A stretch of DNA of 64,000 bases, from positions 112,093 through 176,092 of the forward strand of contig CAUZXS010005779.1 in the NCBI GenBank assembly GCA_963585895.1, written 5' to 3'. Position 1 is the first letter of the stretch. Each line of letters starts with the position of its first letter. Origin of the DNA: Sepioteuthis lessoniana (Eukaryota; Mollusca; Cephalopoda; Myopsida; Loliginidae). The notes beneath the pieces were generated by a model. The model was given only the letters and a program-made list of their open reading frames with translations. It made no database searches and had not been told where the DNA came from. The translations under genes were made by a program, and so were the position numbers. Positions 56,006-64,000 of this stretch are shown here, piece by piece.

Positions 56006-57522
56006 CAAGGATACCTTAGAGTGAAATTTTATTTTTGAGGCTTACGACTATTCTGTGGTGTGAATGTTTTCCTGAATCTGTAGAAATAGTCGTGCTCCTC
56101 TAAACGAGGCGTTTGAAGGACATCATGGAATTATCAGGGGCTGCTACTCGCAGGAGACTCAACACACTGTCAAGTTCGGGACTTAACAAGCACGTGCGCT
56201 CTATACTAGCAGCCAAGAGAAAAAGGTACGTCCGTCTAAGTCGAGGTGTTAAAGGTCGAGACGCCAGGAAGCCCCTCTTTTTAGGTATGTGCCGATTTCC
56301 CTCCTGGGAAACTGTTACTTTTGCATTTATTTATTTCATTTTTTATGTTATTGTCTTTTTATTTCTTTTTGATCCCTACAATTATCAGTCTGCTTCATGG
56401 AAATATTTGTTTAGCTATCGAAGTATATATAAGCGATAAAGCCAAATTATTTTAAATAAGGGATTTTGTAACTTTCTAGTACTAATCTGGCTAAATAAGG
56501 AGATGAATTGAAAAAGCCAGGTCTCTGTTTGATATCGTGGTAGCTTGAAATGATATTTAACAATTTTCCGGCATTTTTATTATGTATCTAAACGAACATT
56601 TTGGAATTTTTAAAATCAGAGTTGCGATAAGTTTCTAAATTATGTTTGACCAAACAGTTATTTGTGTTTCTTTTTTGGTTTAGTTTGGTTTAATTGATTT
56701 TAAAGACATGTCAACCCGTCTTGGGTTATTTTATGCCTAGTGGTTAGGGAATAAAGTACATTGTACGTCTAAAATTACATTTTTGAAGTCACCGTTTTGG
56801 ATGATATGTTAGTATCGTAGTGTACCGGTGACTCAAACCTAAAAAATCCCCGTTTTAGAAAAAACGCATACTCATCCGTGACGTCAGCTAACAACAGCGT
56901 CATACCTACGTATCAAGTGGAACTTTGTTGCCAAACATGATGACTATTTTTGGAGATGAATTAATTCTGTGAACAGACTCGGAGGTAGTTTCTACATCAA
57001 CTTTGAGGTTGTTTTATTTTTGACGCAAAAGACATGTCAAGTAACAACTCACACACACATTTTATAAGAAACTATCTTTCCTTCTAATGCATCCTGGCTG
57101 CTACTCCACTACTTTGTGTAGGAATGTATTGGTCGGGATTAAAAAAAAACCAATAACATAAAAAATAAAATGAATAAATGCAAAAGTAACAGTTTCCTAG
57201 GAGGCCTCTGACAGGAAGCGAAATCGTCGCATGCCTAAAAAGAGGGGCTTCCAGACGCCTAAGAGAAATTCGACCTCAGAAGCCTTTAACACCTCAGCTT
57301 AGACGGATGCACCTTTTTCTCTTGGCTGCTAGTAGAGAGTTCACGTGCTTGTTAAGTCCCAAACTTAGCAGCGCATTGTGTCTCCTGCTCGTAGTAGCCT
57401 CTGATGTCTTTCAAACGCCTTGTTTGGAGGAGCACGACTATTTCTACTGGTTCAGGAAAACGTTTACACCACAGAATAGTCATAAGCCTAAAAAATAAAA
57501 TTTCATTTTAAAAGTATCCTTG
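56006..57522. repeat. 1.5-kb inverted repeat with coding-like arms
   Basis: Arms of about 400 bp (56006-56410 and 57120-57522 reversed) separated by about 700 bp. They match through caaggatac, actattctgtggtgt, aaatagtcgtgctcctc, gcgtttgaa, cttaacaagcacgtg, cagccaagagaaaaagg and aaactgttacttttgca. Both arms read a similar peptide (GLNKHV, AAKRKR, RLS*GVKG) but differ by several percent and by indels. A third copy of the inner part lies at 60085-60325. Confidence 0.85.
56113..56439 (+). CDS. Unrecognised frame in the left arm
   Basis: Reads from an in-frame TTG near 56113; the first ATG is at 56125. Basic N-terminal half (TRRRLNTLSSSGLNKHVRS then AAKRKRYVRLSRGVKGRD), then a hydrophobic stretch rich in Phe, Ile and Val (about residues 66-90). 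The inverted copy preserves RRHNALLSLGLNKHV and LLAAKRKRCIRLS with stops. I do not recognise the family. Conservation of the basic segment in two copies may reflect only shared descent of a repeat. Confidence 0.25.
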   Translation: MKDIMELSGAATRRRLNTLSSSGLNKHVRSILAAKRKRYVRLSRGVKGRDARKPLFLGMCRFPSWETVTFAFIYFIFYVIVFLFLFDPYNYQSASWKYLFSYRSIYKR

Positions 57523-57770
57523 TTTTTTTTCCTTTCGTCCTTAATTCCCTTGCACTTTCAACAACAACAACAAAAACAAAACAAAAAAAAAAGCAACAAC
57601 TGAATGAGATAAGAAAAAGGGGTCAGACGCTAACCTCAGTATTTCCCAACAACAATACCAACAGTTCACCACAACCACGATAAACCTTTTTATGTCGCAT
57701 ACATTGCTAAAAATAAATGTGTTAATGAATGTTTAAAATAGGTAGATATGAACAAAAAAGATAAATATGA

Positions 57771-58012
57771 ACATGCAGGACACTGCTGGAGAAGCAGGGA
57801 CGAACTCATAAGAGATGTACTCTTATGGACCCCCATACATGGCCGTGCAAAAGCAGGACGACCAGCACGAACATACATTCAGCAGCTATGTGAGGATATG
57901 GGATGTTGTCCTGAAGACCTACCTAGGACGATGAACGATAGGGAGGAGTGGCGAGAGAGGGTCAGGGATATCCGTGCTACCAGCGCAATATGATGATGAT
58001 GATATATATATA
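57771..58012 (+). mobile_element. RTE-type LINE, extreme 3' end
   Basis: Open frame EHAGHCWRSRDELIRDVLLW to RVRDIRATSAI, nearly identical to the last 75 residues of the element at 20593, with stop and (TGA)n. Starts abruptly at about 57771, so it is a severely 5'-truncated insertion. Confidence 0.85.
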
Positions 58013-58395
58013 TATAGAGAGAGAGAGGTAGATAGATGGACTAATGGGATATCAAAATTCTTTTAGGGAATATGTTACGTTTTTAAAATAAAAGTTCAAA
58101 CATCAATTACATCACACAAATTTGAAGTGGAATTCTACCAACATAAATAGAATGTTCAAAACTTTCTCATTTTTCATTTCATTTAAAAATTCACCCGCTC
58201 TGATGAAGGGTTAAAGCTTTTAAATTAAAAAAATAAATATTTTCACATTTAAAAACCAAAACGTTTAACATTAGGAAAAAATAAAATCATCTCTTGAAAA
58301 CCTTGCGTTTTTTTTTTTTTTTGCATATTTGCACATTTTCATACATTCAGATTTAGTTCCAGTTTTCCATATATATATATATATATATATATATA

Positions 58396-58711
58396 ATCTA
58401 TTATTTGGTCCAGTTAAACTGGAGTTGGGAGTAATTCCATCAGGACAAGAAAACTATTCAAAAGTGAATATTTAAATTTTCCTGGTAAAGAGCTCAATGT
58501 AACAGACAATACAGAGCATTAAATTCTTTAAGAAAAACAACAAACCAGTCACATTAGGATTATAAATTTATTTCCATCCTGTTACGCGTTTTTGAAAATT
58601 TCAAAAACACGAAAAAAATTTAACAGGACTTCTTCAGATCCTATGGATAAAAAAAACTAGAATAGTCTATTCTAGTTTTTTTATCCATAGGATCTGAAAA
58701 AGTCCTGTTAG
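58396..58711 (+). mobile_element. Second copy of the palindrome-bearing element
   Basis: Plus-orientation relative of 17829-18186: ccagttaaactggag, taattccatcaggacaagaa, gagctcaatgta, ttataaatttatttcc and ttaacaggacttcttcagat. It ends in its own hairpin (58621-58664 against 58668-58710) whose arms include ctatggataaaaaaaactag, absent from the first copy. Confidence 0.85.
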
Positions 58712-58714
58712 ATA

Positions 58715-58719
<5 letters not shown>

Positions 58720-58757
<38 letters not shown>
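58720..58757. repeat. (TA)n microsatellite followed by (TG)n
   Basis: TA array directly after the palindrome-bearing element, then tgtgtgtgtgtgtg at about 58763. Confidence 0.95.
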
Positions 58758-58761
<4 letters not shown>

Positions 58762-58884
58762 AGTGTGTGTGTGTGTGTGTGAATTTCAGTAAATATTCAA
58801 ACAATAACAAGAAACAAATTTTTTGAGAAATAGTATTTTATTAAACATAAAAATACTCTGATATTTTGATACAATTTTTTTCGA

Positions 58885-59330
58885 CTTATATAAGGCACTT
58901 ATCAAATGGAACAATGTTGGAAGATATTTAGATGAGTTATCTATTATTGTATGGTTGCATGACTTGGACATTTACAAACCACTTGGAGAAAAAAAACTAG
59001 ATGGGAATTACACAAGAATGCTGTGTGCTGTTTTGAACAAATCCTGAAAGCAACATTCTACAAAGCAGCAGCTGTGCAGCCACTTAACTCCCATCTCACA
59101 AACCATCCAGTTGAGATGAGCAAGACATGCTGGTCATTGCTGGAAAAGAAAGGATGAACTCATAAGCAACATTCTCCTATGGAGCCCTACACATGGACAC
59201 ATTAATGTTGGCCAACAAGCAATAATTCATCAGTACAGTGGACTTACCCAAAAATGAGAACAGATAGAGACAGATGGCAAGAAAGAGCTAAAGAAATCTG
59301 TGCTGTTAGCATGCCTTGATGATGATAATG
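58885..59330 (+). mobile_element. Degraded RTE-type LINE 3' end, old subfamily
   Basis: gatgagttatctattattgt and ggttgcatgacttggac correspond to LLLYGCTTWT; then GEKK, MLCAVLNKS and QLCSHL in shifting frames, ending cttgatgatgataatgg. Confidence 0.7.
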
Positions 59331-59689
59331 GTTTTTATTCAACTTCTTCTTTAAATTTTTGTTTAAAGAAAAGTGATTAGAATTTTGATAAACTTTCACC
59401 TTTTGTGTCTTAAAGATTTAATTGTTATATTTGACTTTTATTTGAAATATTCAATTTACTTGTAGTCATTCACTAAGCTTAGCACAAGGTCTGAAATACA
59501 AAGTACCCTGTGATAACTGAACTCACTAACAATGGAATACTAGTATGACTCACTAACCATCCCACTATACAAGGTGCCTACATTGATTTTCTTGTAGTAA
59601 GCATTTTAAATGTAATTCTTTTTCAATTGAATATCCAGGGTTTGTGAAACCATCACAATGTTCTACAAACAGATGATTTATTCATTAGA

Positions 59690-59860
59690 AAGGTTGGTTT
59701 CTTTGTTTAATTGCATAAGGGTTATTTAATGCTAAAGCCATTCTTGAAGAAGATCAGTAATGATACTATTTAACCCATAGATGTGGGAATAAGGGGATTA
59801 ATACCTTTCCCAAGTGAAAGGGAACATAATAGCATGATTGGAGTTTGAACTGGCTACTAT
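59690..59860 (-). repeat. SINE family C fragment
   Basis: Reverse orientation: ggttggtttctttgtttaat, tttaacccatagatgtggga and tacctttcccaagtg. Confidence 0.65.
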
Positions 59861-60084
59861 GATGTTGCATATTAGGGATTTTCCTCACTTGTATAGAGGT
59901 TATGATAATAAAAAAACTGTTTCTATTTGTCTGGTTATCATCTTTATATTGTCATATAATAGTGTACAGTGGATTGTTCAAGCAAGTTGTGAGTACCTTT
60001 TTGTGTGGCAGTTACAGTGATAATGACTTGTGAGAAGAATCGCAAGGCTTAGAATACATTGACTGTATCCTCTGCAGAGGGTAT

Positions 60085-60325
60085 CAAAGAAAAACTTGAC
60101 CTCAGAAACCTTTAGCACCTGTTAGAGACCTCCGAGGAAACTGTTACATTTGCATTAATTTATTTATTTTATTTTTATGTTATTGTCTTTTTATTTCTTT
60201 ATAATCCCTACCTACACAAAGTAGTGGAGTAGCAGCCAGGATCTATTAGAAGGAAAACAATCTCTTATAAAGTGTGTGTGTGAGTTGTTGCTTGACACGT
60301 CATTCATGTCAAAAATAAAACAAAC
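60085..60325 (+). repeat. Third copy of the inverted-repeat sequence
   Basis: aaactgttacatttgcatta, ttatgttattgtctttttat, aaagtagtggagtagcagcc and gtgtgtgtgagttgttgctt match the left arm and, reversed, the 57010-57190 segment. This copy shows the unbroken order across the region that the inverted pair splits. Confidence 0.75.
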
Positions 60326-60369
60326 TCACAGTGATAATGACCCAAGAGAAGAATTGTGAGGCTTAGAAT

Positions 60370-60745
60370 ACATTGGCTGTATCCTCTGTAGAGGTCTAAG
60401 ACCTCCTGCCAAAAATGTGACGTCCTGGATATGACAATAAATAGCATCTGGTGGTGGGGTTCTTGTTCTGGAGACCTGAGGTGTATGGAGTATCCCTTCA
60501 TTGTCACTTCTCTCTGGTCTACTCTGACCCGGAATGATACTACTTGTTAGAGCCCCATCTATGGGTCAAATAGATCTCTTTTAAAATTATTTGTATTCAA
60601 TGGGACTGAGTGCAAAAAATAATCTCTTAAGAAACTACTACACAAAATTTAAATATGAACCTACAATGAATGTGATTTCCTAACTCTTAAGCATAAAATA
60701 ACCCTTGATGGGTTGACATGCCATTAAAATCAATCAATCAATGCA
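60370..60745 (+). repeat. Family D composite element, non-minisatellite type
   Basis: Head with tgtagaggtctaagacctcc and tactacttgttagagcccca, middle aatctcttaagaaactacta, end ttgacatgccattaaaatc with (CAAT)n tail; matches 29310-29712. Confidence 0.75.
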
Positions 60746-61389
60746 AGAGAAGAATTCCCCAGAAACCAATAATGAAAATAAAGTAAAAGTTCACCAGTTT
60801 GGAATGTAAAATCAATTAAAACTTTTTGGTTGGGATCTTACTTGTCTGCAGGGGGATACAGTCAGTATATTCTAAGCCTTACTGAAAGGAGAGTAGGACA
60901 GACTGAGTTCTTTAGTCTTAGTCAACCAGTCAAGACAGAAACCTCTTAATTTAAACTAGCCATTCTCTATTTAAAAATTCACCTCATGTCACATTCTGTT
61001 TGTGACAGAGAGTTTGGATAAATACCTACCCAATATGCTGTCCTTCAATTGTTCTGCTTGCAAAGGTAAATATGCTTCAGTTCCAAGTAATTAGCAGCAA
61101 CATGACTGCAATGTCTAGGGAAAAATCATTTGTGCAAACATTCTTAGCCAGTAATCAGTTTGATATTCATGTTGGGGTAAAAATAATGTCCAGTTTGAGC
61201 AAAGTCTGACACTCTCACTGGCTTAAGGTGTTAGAGTACACCAGCACTAAATGTAAAATAAAATAGATACAAAAAACAAAGAAAGATCTTATTTGAAATT
61301 GTCGAGAGAGCTGGTATAGGATCAAAAAGTATCAAGGTTGCACTTTTACTTTTGATTAATTCTAAAATTTAAATAAACAGCTGACTGAT

Positions 61390-61720
61390 TGATTTTAACA
61401 GTATGTCAATCTGTCAAGAGTTATTTTATGTTTTGAGGTAAGGGAATTATGTTCATGTATAGTTGTTTTTTGAGAGGGTTTTTTTTTTTGCACGCGGTCC
61501 TATCGAGTAGGAATCATTTTTAAACAGATCTATTTGAACCATAGATGGGACCCTAACAAGTACTACCGCTCCGGGTCAGAGTAATGACAATGAAAAGGTG
61601 CTTCACATTCTCCAAAGCTCCAGAACTGGAGCCTCACTATCAAATAGTTTAGTATCATATCTAAGGCATCCATTGGGCGAGGTCTTATTCCTCTTCAGAG
61701 ACACATTCTTCTGTAAATTT
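61390..61720 (-). repeat. Family D composite element
   Basis: Reverse orientation, from a gactgattgatttt tail and cagtatgtcaatctgtcaag block to the head (ttattcctcttcagagacac). Confidence 0.7.
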
Positions 61721-61958
61721 CACATGGTTTGCACTTCTCTACCACCAAGAATATGATGATAGATCTGTGTTCAAGCCTGGAGCTCTCAGTTTGATTTGCC
61801 ATCATTCTGAATAGACTCAAAACAAATATTTCTACAAGATTAAAATAAATTCTACTGTAAACCAATTCAAACAATGCTGAGTTTACATCAATGAAAAAAA
61901 AATCAGAAAAAAAAAAAATTCTCATTATTTATTGAATGACCCTCTTGTGTGTGTGTAT

Positions 61959-62028
61959 GTATATATATATATATATATATAGTTGTATATATATATATAT
62001 ATTATAAAATATATATATATACACACAC

Positions 62029-62061
<33 letters not shown>
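61959..62061. repeat. Compound (TA)n cluster
   Basis: Several TA runs broken by short linkers and a cacacacat step. Confidence 0.95.
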
Positions 62062-62334
62062 AAGACAAAAATAATTTTCATAAACAGGAAACATTTTTAT
62101 CTTTGTTCTCAGACAAGAACAGTAGATGTTTTCCGAAAATATCTTTTCCTGTTACAAAAAAAAAAAATTGAAAGAACTGGTTTACAGCTGTCTTGCATGT
62201 TGTTTTAAAGTTTATTCTGTCTTCTTCTTCATTTGACTTTATGTTGAGAGTAGTTGTTAAATTCATATATATTCAATATGTATTGTTCAATTCAATACTC
62301 ATTGTTAAATTCATATAGATTCAATATATATATA

Positions 62335-63066
62335 TTTACAAACCCCTCTGTATGAGCAGGATGTGACACAAGGTCAATTATTTCTAACAAGTTTGAATTC
62401 AGAGTTTTCCTTCTCCTTGACCATTAGCTATACCAAGGTCAAGGAGCTCAGTCTATCCTACCCATAGTTGGAGGTAGAATAGTTGAATTCATACCTTTTG
62501 TTATATATTGACACTTGACCGAGCGGTCAATCAGAGATGCACATGTGTAAATAAGCGGAAGAAGAAGCGGAAGCAAGTGGGCATTATGAAAGAATATAGG
62601 CAGATGCTGGCGGCCGTTGAGAGAGTTGAAGACAGGAAGGCCAGAGTGAGAACCAGCTTGCAGACTGAGAATGCCCCCAGAGGGCTGTGGCCTTCAGCGC
62701 CCCCCTGGTTGAGCAACCTCAGCCAAGATGCGGAAGAAGTACCAAGTGGGTTCTTGAAGATAACACCACGTGCTATGGTCAAGAGAAGTTGGGTCAATAT
62801 AGCAGTCTGTCCCTGTCTCCACCCATCTCTCACACATCACAGAAACATCAACCCTCTCAAGAATAAAGTGTGAGAGATACATATTTTTATAAACAATTGT
62901 GTTTCATTCATCATTATCTTTGATTATGTTTTGCACTTGTATGGCTATACAACACTTCCCCAAAGGTATTCGTGCTATGTGAAATGCAAGCAGTCTTCTT
63001 CAGGATTTGAATTCAAATCACCATGTCCATTTCTTATGACACTAACTATTATACCACAAGCACTTC
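62335..63066 (-). repeat. SINE family A copy split by an insertion
   Basis: 62335-62499 (acacaaggtcaatta ... gaattcatacctttt) and 62955-63066 (ccccaaaggtattcgtgcta ... accacaagcacttcc) are consecutive parts of one reverse-oriented SINE A; about 455 bp of unrelated sequence lies between them. Confidence 0.75.
62500..62954 (+). other. GC-richer insertion with a 121-codon frame
   Basis: Inserted within SINE A. Open frame 62508-62873 (MTLDRAVNQRCTCVNKRKKK, KEYRQMLAAVERVEDRKARV, NAPRGLWPSAPPWLSNLSQD ...), then aagaataaagtgtgag (AATAAA at about 62862). Base composition is far more GC-rich than the flanks. A ttgaccgagcggtcaa hairpin lies at its left end. I do not recognise the peptide; a retrocopied transcript or an unclassified element is possible. 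No clear target-site duplication. Confidence 0.35.
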
Positions 63067-63742
63067 CATTCAATATAACAGCATCTAGATTTTAATACAG
63101 AACTTTCTTTTGTATTTGTCATTGTATTATGAAATAATAAATTGACTTAATAAGTGTTTCAATATTAGCTAATCTAATTTCTCTAGTTGAACAGACACTA
63201 CTATTGTGTCTTCTATCCCTATTGGGCACAACACACTTGTGATGTTATACAACACTCATCTTAGGTTCATAAAAACTTATGGGGGCCAATCAAGGAGCAA
63301 GTTTTTGTAAACTAATCTCATAGAACATTTACAGAAGTAATGAGTTCAATCATCTCCAGGGATGTATTCAAATGGTTTTATGTGAAATGGCTAAAGTAAA
63401 TGTTAAGGTTTAATGTAAGGTACTTGTGAGCAAATACCAGTTGCAACTGATCAGAAGTAACTGTATTAACCCTTTAAATCCAATAAGCCCAATATTTGAG
63501 GCAGAGTGCTATTAAACACTATAAGACCAATCTTTTGGCTAAGTGTTATTTTACAATATACTGTTAGCCCAATATTTCAAGCTGAGTGGTATTTTATCAT
63601 ATATGATAAACTCAACATTTCAGGAAAAATGCATTAAAAATTATTTACTGTAGAAAGCCAGAAAATTTTAGCATTTTAAATCTATTCTGTTGTCTGTTTC
63701 TTCCAGAAAAGTTTCATGTGATACTTGCATTTTCTATTGTAT

Positions 63743-63909
63743 ATATTGGATAGGCATTTTATTCTTCTCAGGCAAAAATGGTTGCTTCATGCTGTTTAAT
63801 CTTCTTTGCTGTCCCACACTGAAGAGAGAAACAGTGTGGGACAGCAAAGAAGATTAAACAGCATGAAGTAACCATTTTGCCTGAGAAGAATAAAATGCCT
63901 ATCCAATAT
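63743..63909. repeat. 167-base near-perfect hairpin
   Basis: Arms 63743-63820 (78) and 63833-63909 (77) with a 12-base loop (gaagagagaaac); one mismatch (g/a in gttgcttcat) and one single-base bulge. The sequence is not a simple repeat and has no copy elsewhere in the window that I can see. Confidence 0.95.
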
Positions 63910-64000
63910 TCATAATGAAAACATCTCCTGTGTTCACACATTCTTTATTCCTTCCAGAAGAACTTCTTCCAAATTACAGACTTGTATGAAAAACCTGGAG

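Noticed and set aside
57771..58030. Target-site duplication for the short RTE 3' end
   Set aside because: Only a weak gtagata match is visible on both sides, interrupted by (TA)n and (GA)n; not convincing.
1..64000. Cephalopod origin
   Set aside because: The TA-rich composition and RTE protein would fit, but the very common cephalopod SINE that I remember is absent from the whole 64 kb; left unassigned.

Overview
This is an AT-rich window from an animal nuclear genome. The gene it carries has long GT-AG introns, and the rest is mostly SINEs, LINE fragments, DNA-transposon remnants and long (TA)n microsatellites. The transposon mix (an RTE-type LINE with a (TGA)n tail, Tc1/mariner derivatives, a hAT MITE, a Penelope-like RT fragment, an LTR with a tRNA-Trp-like primer site) suggests a protostome invertebrate, perhaps an arthropod or chelicerate. 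I cannot place it more precisely; this is an inference from repeat types only.

One host gene is clear: the 3' two-thirds of gamma-SNAP (NAPG), on the + strand, in six exons at 26949-27089, 29111-29177, 29856-29926, 30609-30767, 34497-34626 and 35384-35554 (stop). All intron ends are GT-AG, phases agree, and 245 residues can be read. Gamma-SNAP is the cytosolic adaptor that brings the NSF ATPase to SNARE complexes. The exon before 26949 should end with residues like LFHAAK, two bases into the Lys codon. The only candidate I found is a tiny 16-base exon at 655-670. It has a perfect GT donor but no AG acceptor; instead it follows a consensus U12 branch site and an AC dinucleotide. If real, it implies an AT-AC minor intron, a micro-exon and a 26.3-kb intron holding everything from 671 to 26948. 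The remaining 5' exons lie upstream of the window.

Layout: 1-650, diverged tandem repeat. 671-26948 (presumed intron): a 37-bp minisatellite, an internally deleted Tc1 element, MITEs, a second deleted Tc1/mariner-type element, a degraded copy of a dispersed invertebrate protein, a 243-base near-perfect palindrome, tRNA-derived SINEs, a mariner transposase remnant, and a young 5'-truncated RTE LINE with an open RT frame and a 10-bp target-site duplication. 26949-35554: NAPG exons, with introns full of SINEs and one nested-insertion series. 35555-48500: 3'UTR, then decayed repeats, a duplicated tRNA-like 306-bp unit and a hAT MITE with 8-bp TSD. 48500-55750: more CpG-containing sequence with mariner and Penelope fragments and LTR-like promoter modules. 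55750-64000: a 1.5-kb inverted repeat with coding-like arms, RTE 3' ends, a second palindrome-bearing copy, a coding-like insertion inside a SINE, and a near-perfect 167-base hairpin at the right edge.

No second intact host gene, rRNA, CRISPR array or functional tRNA gene is supported. The strongest unexplained signals are the candidate AT-AC micro-exon, a modular repeat family in which a common head and tail enclose either a minisatellite or a unique middle, the inverted repeat at 56-57.5 kb, and the two large palindromes.
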